From: DT-110 sp030148525
Lineage (GTDB): Bacteria; Bacteroidota; Bacteroidia; Chitinophagales; Saprospiraceae
DNA: 64,000 bases
Direction of reading: 5' to 3'
Assembly (NCBI GenBank): GCA_965227445.1
Contig: OZ245751.1
Location: 4,278,001 to 4,342,000, forward strand
The position numbers and the translations under genes were made by a program. Position 1 is the stretch's first letter. Each line of letters starts with the position of its first letter. This document shows, in pieces, positions 9,467 through 17,712 of the stretch. A model generated the notes under the pieces. It saw nothing but the letters and a program-made list of their open reading frames with translations, searched no databases and was not told where the DNA came from.

Positions 9467-10946
9467 TTTTCGATTACCCATAAGTTTCGGGACGTTGGGT
9501 TTGCAGTGCCTTGAACATTTCCAAGACACGGTTGAACTCCAAAATCCCTCTCCATAGGGTTTTCAGTCCGGGTAATGGTTGACGCTTCGAAGGCCTGAAC
9601 CCGCCGATACGCCCTATCAACCGGATATATTCATATACAGTAGGAGGCTTGTCAGGCCTATACTTCAGGTTTGTTTTTAAGACTTGATTGGCGTAGACGT
9701 ATAGAGCCTGATGCTTTTGCTGGCCTATGCCTACCTGATCAATAGTAGTGTCGGGTTCTCTGCGTGCAAAATAATTCATTCGCATGTGATCACATGCTAA
9801 ACCAGAGTACAATGCTATGGCATTTAGGATGCGTTCCATCCTGTCCAACTGTAGTTCTTCGATGTGAGCTCCAGATTTTAGTACGTAATGAAAACGCTCG
9901 ATAAGCCATCGGCGGGTATAGTATTCCAGCATGGTTCGTGCTTGCTCAAATGTATGGACAGGCTTACTGCTCAGGAGGCGCCAAACGATAGCCTTGCCTG
10001 TTTCAGGGCTGACCTTTCGGGCCTCAATAACACTCAGCTCGACACTTCCCAGTTTCTTTTGATAAGCTTTGGGATGGCGCAGAGATATCCGGGCCTGATA
10101 GCAACGCAACTCCATGGTTATCTCCTTAGTTGTTCGCTTTTGAGGTTGCGTGATACGCACTTTTGTGGTGCCTAATGATGGCTGTTTAGCCACTTGATCC
10201 CAAATACCGTTTCCCGAATAATCATCTTTCCTATTGTATTTACTGGCAATCAGATAGTGTACGTTGGGGCTACGAGGACTTGCTAACAAATCGTGAAAAT
10301 CCGCTTCCTTGTCACAAACGGAAATAACTTCTCGCTCAGGCTGATCTTCAAAATAGTCGACCATGGCTTGTTGATGCGTTATCCAGCGGTAGCTTTCTTT
10401 GTCTTCTACAGCATCATATTTACGTTTAGCAGTCTTACCCAGGCTATCGTCACTGCGTACTATGTGATCCTGCTTAAATACACACAAAGGCACTCCTTTA
10501 GAGGCTTGTACAGCCAGAGTGGTATGCATTTTACAGCCGCGCCGCTTATCATAATTGAGCACTCCGGCGTCGGCTACTCTATTGGTTGTCAGATCGATAT
10601 CGGTGGTGTCCTGGATCAGCAAAAGAGTCTCTTCGCCTGGTTCAATTTTGCTTCGCAAATCGAAACGTTGACGTTGAGCTTTGATGATCTCTTCACTGTT
10701 TACCTTCTCGTTACTGAAAAATCGATACGCAGCCTTCATTTGATAAGGCTCAGGCAAGGCTTGAGGTAAGGTATATTCCAGTTTATTCCTTAATTGTTCA
10801 TCCAATAGAGTAAGCCGTGCATTTAAACGGGCATCTCCAAAATCAGCATGTTCTCCTAGGGGGGTGGTATGGTTTCGCATAACTAGAACCTATGTATACA
10901 CTAGCTCAATGTCAAGTATTTTGCTATACTTATGGGTAATCGAAAA
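9467..10946 (-). mobile_element. IS4-family (Tn5/IS50-like) insertion sequence, apparently intact
   Basis: The element is about 1480 bp. Perfect 19-bp terminal inverted repeats, ttttcgattacccataagt at 9467-9485 and its reverse complement at 10928-10946, enclose one full-length transposase gene on the minus strand. The flanking 10-bp ggtttgaggt (9457-9466 and 10947-10956) is an exact direct repeat of the length expected for IS4-type elements, but the target is itself repetitive, so it could be coincidental. Intact ends and an unbroken transposase suggest a recent, possibly active copy. Confidence 0.85.
9474..10880 (-). CDS. IS4-family transposase
   Basis: 468 aa DDE transposase. The catalytic acidic residues line up with Tn5-type enzymes: D91 in LLIQDTTDID, D190 in SVCDKEADFH and E328 in RRWLIERFHYVLKSG, the last within the YREK-like signature (Y..R...E......K). 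The N-terminal EHADFGDARLNARL resembles the Tn5 DNA-binding segment, and the C-terminal region corresponds to the dimerisation part. It has full length and no frameshift. It is the only gene between the terminal repeats. Confidence 0.9.
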   Translation of the reverse strand: MRNHTTPLGEHADFGDARLNARLTLLDEQLRNKLEYTLPQALPEPYQMKAAYRFFSNEKVNSEEIIKAQRQRFDLRSKIEPGEETLLLIQDTTDIDLTTNRVADAGVLNYDKRRGCKMHTTLAVQASKGVPLCVFKQDHIVRSDDSLGKTAKRKYDAVEDKESYRWITHQQAMVDYFEDQPEREVISVCDKEADFHDLLASPRSPNVHYLIASKYNRKDDYSGNGIWDQVAKQPSLGTTKVRITQPQKRTTKEITMELRCYQARISLRHPKAYQKKLGSVELSVIEARKVSPETGKAIVWRLLSSKPVHTFEQARTMLEYYTRRWLIERFHYVLKSGAHIEELQLDRMERILNAIALYSGLACDHMRMNYFARREPDTTIDQVGIGQQKHQALYVYANQVLKTNLKYRPDKPPTVYEYIRLIGRIGGFRPSKRQPLPGLKTLWRGILEFNRVLEMFKALQTQRPETYG

Positions 10947-11030
10947 GGTTTGAGGTGTGAGGTAAGGTTCGAGGCCTCCTATTACCTTCCCTCAAACCTC
11001 ACACCTCATACCTCATACCTGTTAAACCTG
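10947..11030 (+). repeat. Heptamer repeat arms between OmpA and cryptochrome genes
   Basis: The rest of the repeat tract after the IS: ggtttgaggtgtgaggtaagg, then the opposite-strand version (cctcaaacctcacacctcatacctcatacctg). With the tract at 9441-9466 it forms inverted arms that, before the IS inserted, could pair into a hairpin between two convergent genes. A terminator role is inference. Confidence 0.6.
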
Positions 11031-12296
11031 TTAAAGCCAAAGCTTGCGATACGCCCCATCCTTATCGTATTGATTGGCCTGTTTTTTAGTATTGAACACC
11101 CGGTCTCTCGGGTCATTCCCTACGCCGCCGGCGTACATCCAGTTGCCGTAGTTACTGCAAACATCGTAGTCAATCAATTGTGACTCAAACCAGGCAGCGC
11201 CCTTACGCCAACCCTGCTTTAATTGATGTACCAGGTAGGAAGCCACATTTTGCCGACCGCGATTGCTCATAAAGCCGGTTTTTTTCAGCTCCCGCATATT
11301 GGCATCCACGAAGTCATCGCCGGTCTCTCCGTTTTGCCATTTCCCGAACTGCTTATCATTGTTGCGCCAGGAGACTGATTTATCCTGAATGCCCCCCGGA
11401 AAGAAGATCTTGCGCCCGTATTTCATGGTAACGTACTTGAAGTAATCGCGCCACAATAACTCGAACTTCACCCAGTAAGTCGATTTGTTTTTGGTCACCT
11501 CCTGTTCGTATCGCTCCAATTCGTGGTAAATGGTCCGCGGTGACATACTCCCGTTGGCCAGCCAGGGCGAAAATTTGGTGCTGTAATCAGCTCCGATGAG
11601 TCCGTTACGGGTTTCTTTATAGGTAGCCACGGCATCCGACCCCCACAGGTAGTGATCCAGGCGGTCATCGCCGGCTACCGCTCCGCCCTTAAAGGCAAGT
11701 ACGCCACGCTCATCGGCGGGAACCTTTTCCATGCCCAGGTCTGAATAAGTCGGTACCGGGGTATCCGGTAGCCCGGGCGTTACAACTGTACCGGGAGTGG
11801 GAATAGCCGGCCTGATCTCCGCGTATTTTTCTACTTTTTTCCGAAAGGCCGTAAAAACATCGGGGGTTTTATCCACTGCGAAGGGGACATCATCGGGATG
11901 CACCAAGGGGCTGCTGTGGAATAGGCGCAGGTCGTGGTTGTCAGCCAGAGCCTTTTCCATTTTTATTTCCTCGTGGGCATATTCTTTAGCCGCAAAAATG
12001 GCACCAGCCTGATACTCCCTGGCCAATTCCGGAAGAATGGCTTCGGGAGTACCCCGCTTAATGAGCAGATTTGCCCCCTTCTCCTGCAGATGGTCTTTCA
12101 GATCGGTGAGACTTTCCAGCAAAAACTGTAACCGGTAGGGGCCCGTTCGCACGAATCCCCACCGGTCTTTTTCGAGGTAGCGATCATCGATCACGTACAC
12201 CGGAACGATCTCTTCGGCCGCATCCAGGGCAGCCTTCAAAGCCGGATTATCGTAGAGTCTCAGGTCATTTCGAAACCAAAGTATAGCCGTCTTCAT
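11031..12296 (-). CDS. DASH-type cryptochrome / photolyase family protein
   Basis: 421 aa. The N-terminal photolyase domain starts ILWFRNDLRLYDNPAL; the FAD-binding C-terminal domain holds GADYSTKFSPWLANGSMSPRTIY, the ELLWRDYFKY stretch and the tail CSNYGNWMYAGGVGNDPRD. These features are typical of cryptochrome DASH, which binds FAD and an antenna cofactor and repairs cyclobutane pyrimidine dimers mainly in single-stranded DNA. The protein is somewhat short compared with plant DASH members but normal for bacterial ones. Transcription runs away from the reductase/S9 pair, with a gap of about 64 bases to the next gene. Confidence 0.88.
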   Translation of the reverse strand: MKTAILWFRNDLRLYDNPALKAALDAAEEIVPVYVIDDRYLEKDRWGFVRTGPYRLQFLLESLTDLKDHLQEKGANLLIKRGTPEAILPELAREYQAGAIFAAKEYAHEEIKMEKALADNHDLRLFHSSPLVHPDDVPFAVDKTPDVFTAFRKKVEKYAEIRPAIPTPGTVVTPGLPDTPVPTYSDLGMEKVPADERGVLAFKGGAVAGDDRLDHYLWGSDAVATYKETRNGLIGADYSTKFSPWLANGSMSPRTIYHELERYEQEVTKNKSTYWVKFELLWRDYFKYVTMKYGRKIFFPGGIQDKSVSWRNNDKQFGKWQNGETGDDFVDANMRELKKTGFMSNRGRQNVASYLVHQLKQGWRKGAAWFESQLIDYDVCSNYGNWMYAGGVGNDPRDRVFNTKKQANQYDKDGAYRKLWL

Positions 12297-12360
12297 ATCT
12301 ATTTGTTTGCATCCGGACGGCTAACAGTGGCTTTAGTGAAATGTTTACCACGCTTATCCG

Positions 12361-13356
12361 CTACCTCGAATTGCTCACCATGGGCAGGGAGGCCATGGTA
12401 TGCAGCCCCGGCGATGCTTCCAGCACCGATCGGCAGGCGTTGATACTTATGGCACAGGTAGCCACGTCGCCGTTTACACCTCCCTCTATCCTGGAACGCA
12501 GGTTGGGCTCGCCATGAACGATAATCTCATCGTAGCTTTCCGGTTCGCCGACTGCAGCGCGGAAGATGAGCTTAATGACAGCTTCGTCACCTACGTATCC
12601 ATTGCCGGTTTGCAGAACGCCGGCGGCAAACCCCGCCGGGACCTTCAGGTCCGGGAAAGAGCGTTCTTCATCGACGAGCACGGGTTGGATGATATCCTCG
12701 GTACGGTCCAGGGTCCACCCCAAAGCCTGGGCAATGAACTGCATGGACTCGGTCAGCCCCACGTGCCGCAGGCTTCCGTCGGCCTTGCGGGAAGCAAATT
12801 CTTCGGGACTCAGTCCGGCCCCGATCTTTCGCTGGAAGGGCAGCCGTCGTTTACTGGCATCCTGCACCCGGTGCACCTCGATCCGGTCGACCCGCTGACA
12901 AACGGCGGTCAGTTGCGCGGGTAAGGTATCCATCAGGAAACCCGGGTTAACGCCGGTACCGACCAGTGCGACCCCGTGGTCTTTTGCCAGTTGATCGAGT
13001 GATTGAGCCAACTCGGGAGATTCGTCCCAGGGATAGAACAATTCTTCGCAGGTACTCACCACCGCCAGTCCTTGTTCCAGGCAAGCCGCAACCTGAGGCG
13101 TGATTCGATCCATATCAGAAACGGTAGTTAGCAAGGCTACCTGCGGACGATGTTCTGCCGACCAAAGGGCAGCACGCAGATCTGAGCGTACTTCTACCCC
13201 GTAGGCAGGGCCGCCCGCCAGTATGCCGACATCCGTTCCCGCCTTGTGGGGGTCAGGATCAACAGCAGCTACCGTGCGCACCGTTTTTCGGTCCCTAATG
13301 TAATTAGTCATTTTACAACCCAATGGGCCCATGCCCAGCTGGATAATGTTGATCAT
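12361..13356 (-). CDS. Dihydrodipicolinate reductase-like NAD(P)-dependent dehydrogenase
   Basis: 331 aa. An N-terminal Rossmann fold (INIIQLGMGPLGCKM) is followed by a domain with the GTGVNPGFLMDTLP stretch seen in 2,4-diaminopentanoate dehydrogenase-type members of the DapB-like superfamily, rather than in true DapB (which is shorter, about 270 aa). It probably oxidises or reduces an amine/keto acid substrate; which one is unknown. It starts 11 bases after the stop of the S9 hydrolase gene on the same strand, so the two are likely co-transcribed. Confidence 0.68.
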   Translation of the reverse strand: MINIIQLGMGPLGCKMTNYIRDRKTVRTVAAVDPDPHKAGTDVGILAGGPAYGVEVRSDLRAALWSAEHRPQVALLTTVSDMDRITPQVAACLEQGLAVVSTCEELFYPWDESPELAQSLDQLAKDHGVALVGTGVNPGFLMDTLPAQLTAVCQRVDRIEVHRVQDASKRRLPFQRKIGAGLSPEEFASRKADGSLRHVGLTESMQFIAQALGWTLDRTEDIIQPVLVDEERSFPDLKVPAGFAAGVLQTGNGYVGDEAVIKLIFRAAVGEPESYDEIIVHGEPNLRSRIEGGVNGDVATCAISINACRSVLEASPGLHTMASLPMVSNSR

Positions 13357-13367
13357 GTTCGTTGTAT

Positions 13368-14465
13368 TTAAAATCCGTAACTAGCCTGTTGTAATGCCTG
13401 TAAATCCTGGAAAGGACGATCGGGATTAAGCTCCCGGGCCAGGAAGCGATAGACCTTGAGCCTGATCTCTTTGGCGTTCCGGGTATCCATGCGATCGAAT
13501 CGGTGCCCTCCCGGTTGATCCTCGTAGATCTCGTACTCAAAATCTTTATCGGCTGCCTTAAGCGCCTTGATCAGGTGCTCTACCTCCAGTACGCCAACAT
13601 CGGCATCATTGGTATTCGTATGGATCAGGAGGGGCGTATCCTGCAGTTTTTCCGCATTCCAGGCCGGTGACCGCCGCTGGTACTCCTCGGGATCTTCGTG
13701 GGCAGTCTTACCAATGTGGTAATCCACCGAATACAGGCGACGATAACCATCCGTCTTGTAACCCATCCGGGCAATTAAGTCGCTTACCGGTACTCCGGCG
13801 TAGGCTACGTCGTAAGCGTCGGGATACTGAAAAATATTCATCAGCGTGATCAGGCCGCCATGACTCCACCCCAGAATACCCACCCGATCTTCGTCGACCA
13901 GGCTGTAGTTTTCCAGCATATAATCCCGGCAAGCCTTAACATCCTGAATCTCCAGCCCACCGTAGTCGATCGCACGGTAAAAGGTGCTGCCATAACCCGT
14001 GCTTCCGCGGTATTCGGGAGCAACGACGATGTAGTGCTGTGCGATCAATTCCCGTACAATGTGCGCATAACCGGTATTGAAGTTCGAGTGTACCCCTCCG
14101 TGCGGCAAAACCAGAAGCGGGTACTTTTTGTCCGGATCAATGTCCTTTGGAATGAATACGTACGTTTTTATGCGCAGAGGATTGGTGTAGTACACCGGAT
14201 TGTATCCGCCGCCCATGGCCTTCCCCTTCTCGGCTCCCAGCGGGGGACCGGTGAGTTCAACCTTATCGATATAAGCCTGATCACCTAGCGTGTGGTACCA
14301 GGCGACATCGTCGATGGATTTTTCCAGACTTTGAAAAGAATAGCGCATGGATTGGATCCGGCTTTCCAGGTCGCGGATCTTGTCGAGCAGGGCTTCGGTA
14401 TCCTGTCCGAAGGTAGTGGAGGCCACGCCAAGCAGCAGGCCAAAGAGCAATAGTTTCCGTAACAT
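13368..14465 (-). CDS. Secreted S9-type alpha/beta hydrolase (prolyl oligopeptidase family)
   Basis: 365 aa from the Met at 14465, which begins a good signal peptide (MLRKLLLFGLLLGVASTTFG, then Q); the upstream extension has no signal. A short coiled-coil-like segment (ALLDKIRDLESRIQSMRYSF) comes first, then a hydrolase domain with Ser in GILGWSHGGLITL, Asp in IHTNTNDADVG and His in QPGGHRFDR. It lacks the beta-propeller of classical S9 enzymes, so it is a stand-alone catalytic domain. Likely an exported peptidase or esterase, upstream member of a two-gene operon with the dehydrogenase. Confidence 0.8.
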   Translation of the reverse strand: MLRKLLLFGLLLGVASTTFGQDTEALLDKIRDLESRIQSMRYSFQSLEKSIDDVAWYHTLGDQAYIDKVELTGPPLGAEKGKAMGGGYNPVYYTNPLRIKTYVFIPKDIDPDKKYPLLVLPHGGVHSNFNTGYAHIVRELIAQHYIVVAPEYRGSTGYGSTFYRAIDYGGLEIQDVKACRDYMLENYSLVDEDRVGILGWSHGGLITLMNIFQYPDAYDVAYAGVPVSDLIARMGYKTDGYRRLYSVDYHIGKTAHEDPEEYQRRSPAWNAEKLQDTPLLIHTNTNDADVGVLEVEHLIKALKAADKDFEYEIYEDQPGGHRFDRMDTRNAKEIRLKVYRFLARELNPDRPFQDLQALQQASYGF

Positions 14466-14631
14466 AGTTTTTGTTTTAGTCAATACATGCCCGTTTGTTC
14501 TGGTTGTTTTTTCGCCTTTCGGCAAAAGGAAACGGGTTGGTCTAATATAGAAACTTTGTGATTGGAGGAACACGAGCCGAAGTGTAAATACTTTTAGTTC
14601 CCGGTCAAGCTACCAGATGTCAACACTTGCC

Positions 14632-14639
14632 TATATTTG
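14632..14639 (+). promoter_or_regulatory. -7 box of ferritin gene (TATATTTG)
   Basis: TATATTTG matches the Bacteroidota -7 consensus TAnnTTTG and lies 26 bases before the ferritin ATG. No good -33 TTTG is seen at the usual distance, so this is a partial match. Confidence 0.5.
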
Positions 14640-14665
14640 TGTTCGCAAAACAAAAGACAATATCT

Positions 14666-15187
14666 ATGATTTCAGATAAAATGGTTCAGGCCCTCAATGA
14701 TCAAATCAAAATGGAAGGGCAAGCTTCCTTTTTATACCTCGCCATGTCGGCCTGGTGCGATGAAAAAGGCATGGAAGGCTGTGCACAGTTCCTGCGCCGC
14801 CAATCCGAAGAAGAACGGGAACACATGCTGGGTATCTTCGATTACCTGAGCGAGGTGGACGCTCCGGCTGTCACCCCCGGTATCGACCAGCCTCCCCGTG
14901 ATTTCCCGACGGTACAAGCGCTGTTCGAAAGCGTTTATGCCCACGAACAAAAGGTTACCCAGGCCATCCACAAACTGCTACACCTGGCACTGGACGAGCA
15001 GGACTATACCACCCAGCATTTCCTGCAGTGGTACGTTGAAGAACAAAAAGAGGAAGAGGCCCTGATGCGCACCATTCTCGATAAGATCAAACTGATCGGC
15101 GACGGTCCCCAGGCCCTTTATTACATCGATAAGGAGATATCAGCCCTCAACGCTCAGGTAGCCGACGCGGAAGGGGAAAATGGGTGA
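14666..15187 (+). CDS. ftnA: Ferritin
   Basis: 173 aa from the ATG at 14666 (MISDKMVQALNDQIKMEGQA), the standard bacterial ferritin start. Ferroxidase ligands are visible: Glu in KMEGQAS, EEREHM around residue 50-53, Glu in AHEQKV and EEQKEEE near residue 127-130. It stores iron as ferric oxide in a 24-mer in the cytoplasm. It is divergent from the S9/dehydrogenase operon and convergent with the beta-lactamase-fold lipoprotein, so it is probably monocistronic, driven by the TATATTTG box at 14632. Confidence 0.92.
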   Translation: MISDKMVQALNDQIKMEGQASFLYLAMSAWCDEKGMEGCAQFLRRQSEEEREHMLGIFDYLSEVDAPAVTPGIDQPPRDFPTVQALFESVYAHEQKVTQAIHKLLHLALDEQDYTTQHFLQWYVEEQKEEEALMRTILDKIKLIGDGPQALYYIDKEISALNAQVADAEGENG

Positions 15188-15229
15188 GTTGGTGGTCGAT
15201 CCTCTGGATCGACCAAGTTCACACGCCCG

Positions 15230-16729
15230 TCACTCCACCTTACGAAAGGGGAACGCACCCGAAAAGATAAATCGATTCGGAATGCCGTCTTCTGCGCGGC
15301 TAAACATGACCCGGTCACCGGAGTTCCGATCGATGAAGCGGTCTTCGGGCAGGGACAGTAACTCATTTACTTGTCCGTTTTGGGGGTCGTAGATGGTCAG
15401 GTAATTGCCGGAATAGGTCAGTTTGACCCGGTATCCATCCATGCGTACATCTTCCCCGTCGTACACGTAATCGCCCTCAAAACCGGGACGTTCCGTCTCC
15501 GGAATGATGATGGTATCCACTCGTCTTGGCATGGCCGTTTCCCAACCGTAGTGATCAGAAATAGCGCGCTCAATCTCGCGCATCAGGGAAGTCCCCTGGT
15601 CGGCATTAGTCATGATGGCCAAGCCGCCCCCACCCTTTTTGGCGAAAGCCATAAAGGTGTTGGAAAATCCGGCATTCTTTCCGCCGTGGGCAAAGATTAA
15701 GGGTTCTTCCTCCGTTGACAGGGCGGGGCCCAGTCCCCAGTTATTCTGGTGACGGGTCAGCATAGCCGACACTGTTTCCTGATTGATGACACGGTCCGAT
15801 TCGCCAGCGTAGGCTGCCTGCATTTCCAGGGCGTAACGCAACAGATCGCGGGGGATGGTCCACAAGCCGGCGGCAGCCTGTTCGGGATAATTATGCCAGC
15901 CACCGTCAATATAGGTTCCCATACCGTCGTAGGCAGCACTCGCCTGTGGGTGGTACTTTGCGGGCAGGGGTTGCTCGTACGTACTCTTGGTCATCCCCAT
16001 GGGATCTAATACATGCTGACGGGTGTACGCTTCCAGTGGCATACCGCTTACATCTTCCACGACTTTTTCCATGATCGTATATCCGCCTCCCGAATACCGC
16101 CAATTGGTTCCCGGTTCGGTGTCGACAAAGACAGCGGGCGTATTCCCTTCTCCCTGCAACACCTGTTCGATGCCGGGAAAGGTATCGGTCTGGGTATATC
16201 CGGGAAAGCCGTGAACGGTAAGTCCGCCGGTATGGGTAAGCAAGTGGCGTAGAGTGACCGGCGCATTTTCTGACCAATCGTGTTCGGGAATCTTCCAACC
16301 GGAGAGGTAGGTATTTACGTCGGTATCCAGCTCGAGTTTACCAGCCTGTACCAAATGCAGGGCCGCCAATGCCGCCACCGGCTTGCTGATGGATCCGGCC
16401 TGAAACAGAGTATTGGTATCGACGGTAGTGCCCTGCAGGGAATCGGCCACTCCGTAGCCTTTCGCCCAATGGATCTCGCCATCCTTAAGCACAGCAATGC
16501 TTACACCGGGCACATGATAATAGGCCATACGCTCATCGAGGGTGTAGGAGGTCAGGGTATCTTCCGTTGGTAGTACGGCGGGAAGTAATCCGTTTTCAAT
16601 GGCCTTAATAGCTTCCGCTACCTCCGGGTCTACGGCGGGCTCCGTGGTCGTGGGTTGGCAGGAAAACAGGCCAATTAAGCAGCCCAGGAAAAAAAGGCTG
16701 AATGATCGAAGTTGTAAGTTGGGTATCAT
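15230..16729 (-). CDS. Beta-lactamase-fold serine hydrolase lipoprotein
   Basis: 499 aa. The N terminus (SLFFLGCLIGLFSC) is a lipoprotein signal with Cys24 as the lipidation site. The class C beta-lactamase/DD-peptidase fold is shown by the SxxK motif in FQAGSISKPVAAL, a YxG variant of the YxN motif in NWRYSGGGYTIME, and HGG in FAHGGKNAG. A C-terminal lipocalin-like extension (after about residue 400) is common in family members that are esterases or peptidases rather than lactamases. Probably an envelope esterase or D-aminopeptidase; substrate unknown. A heptamer repeat lies immediately upstream of the start. Confidence 0.83.
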   Translation of the reverse strand: MIPNLQLRSFSLFFLGCLIGLFSCQPTTTEPAVDPEVAEAIKAIENGLLPAVLPTEDTLTSYTLDERMAYYHVPGVSIAVLKDGEIHWAKGYGVADSLQGTTVDTNTLFQAGSISKPVAALAALHLVQAGKLELDTDVNTYLSGWKIPEHDWSENAPVTLRHLLTHTGGLTVHGFPGYTQTDTFPGIEQVLQGEGNTPAVFVDTEPGTNWRYSGGGYTIMEKVVEDVSGMPLEAYTRQHVLDPMGMTKSTYEQPLPAKYHPQASAAYDGMGTYIDGGWHNYPEQAAAGLWTIPRDLLRYALEMQAAYAGESDRVINQETVSAMLTRHQNNWGLGPALSTEEEPLIFAHGGKNAGFSNTFMAFAKKGGGGLAIMTNADQGTSLMREIERAISDHYGWETAMPRRVDTIIIPETERPGFEGDYVYDGEDVRMDGYRVKLTYSGNYLTIYDPQNGQVNELLSLPEDRFIDRNSGDRVMFSRAEDGIPNRFIFSGAFPFRKVE

Positions 16730-16734
16730 ATCAG

Positions 16735-16800
16735 GTTTGAGGTTTGAGGTTTGAGGTTTGAGGTTTGAGGTTTGAGGCCAGGTTTGAGGTTTGAGGTTGA
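16735..16800 (+). repeat. Heptamer repeat (gaggttt)n
   Basis: About eight copies of the 7-base unit gaggttt in two runs separated by ggccag. It sits just upstream of the serine hydrolase start on the minus strand, where it would lie in the 5' leader or promoter region. Confidence 0.9.
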
Positions 16801-16876
16801 TTAGGCAATCCCAAGTACCATAAAAAAACCTATTTCAGTTCTCCCAAAGCATTGAACCATGGACCTTGGACCAAAA

Positions 16877-17407
16877 TCAATATAGCTCCGTTTGTAAGAA
16901 TGGAATTAGTGCTAAAATAAGTGCTTCCCGGTAATAGGTGGTGCGCGAAATCCTGCCTTGCGTAAGGAGGCCTACGGCACCACCCTGTTGTTTTGAATTC
17001 GTCTGACCGAAGACAATGTCATCAGCCTCGCCCAATTCTCTGCCCTCGCGGACCAGGGCTGCAACCTGCGGGGGCAGTGGGAAACAAGCTGTTCGGGCCT
17101 CTCCCCTATTATTGGCGGAAGCCACCACCATCCAGGCAAAAGCACGGAGATCCTGCCCATCGGTTTCCAGGCCACCTTCCAGTCCGACCCAGAAATCGGC
17201 CTGCGGCATCTCCGCTCGGGCGGACTCTGCCCGCTGACGGGCGCCCCGACGAGTTTCCTCATCCGTCATGGGCTGATCAGAAACTCCGGATGGCACCTGA
17301 ACACCCTCAAACCGGAAGTTCCGGGCCGGAAAACAAGCCTCAAAGGCCTGGCGAACGGCTTCAATCTTAACCGGGTTTCTGGAAGCTATGACGACGATCT
17401 GGCTCAT
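16877..17407 (-). CDS. Inosine/xanthosine triphosphatase (YjjX/DUF84 family)
   Basis: 176 aa. The ITPase-like fold starts IVVIASRNPVKIEAVRQAF and has the conserved SGVSDQPMTDEET and FWVGLEGGLE stretches, ending in QGGAVGLLTQGRISRTTYY. The family hydrolyses non-canonical ITP/XTP to the monophosphate, keeping them out of nucleic acids. The length matches E. coli YjjX. It lies between a heptamer repeat and a MITE, with no operon partner evident. Confidence 0.85.
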   Translation of the reverse strand: MSQIVVIASRNPVKIEAVRQAFEACFPARNFRFEGVQVPSGVSDQPMTDEETRRGARQRAESARAEMPQADFWVGLEGGLETDGQDLRAFAWMVVASANNRGEARTACFPLPPQVAALVREGRELGEADDIVFGQTNSKQQGGAVGLLTQGRISRTTYYREALILALIPFLQTELY

Positions 17408-17423
17408 ACCGTTTCAATTTATT

Positions 17424-17712
17424 TTAGAGCGTGTTTGGGATTTGTTTTTGATGGCGAAAATGTCTAGAATTTGGTTCTCACAAAGCCTTTCTTGAGCTTC
17501 GTAGCATGGCTACGGGGCGAAAAAAGGCTGAGTGAGGTTCAAATATACCGCTTCCGAAAAGGATTGGGCTTTGCCCAACCTTTTCACGCGAGTATATACT
17601 CGACTCGAAGTGGTTTGGATTCCCAGCACGAAGTACTGCGAAGCAAAACCACTTCGTTGTCGGTATAATAGACATTTGCAGTCCAAAGGATAAATCCCAA
17701 ACACGCTCTTAA
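17424..17712 (+). mobile_element. MITE-like element A (copy 1) carrying nested element B
   Basis: Ends are inverted repeats sharing agagcgtgtttgggattt. Inside, 17546-17665 is a second element (B) beginning TACCG, ending CGGTA and flanked by TA on both sides. The copy at 48205-48372 lacks B and has a single TA at that point, which defines the insertion. B contains a hairpin with gaagtggttt/aaaccacttc arms. It has no coding capacity. Its right end supplies the TTA that forms the stop codon of the amidohydrolase gene. Confidence 0.85.
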
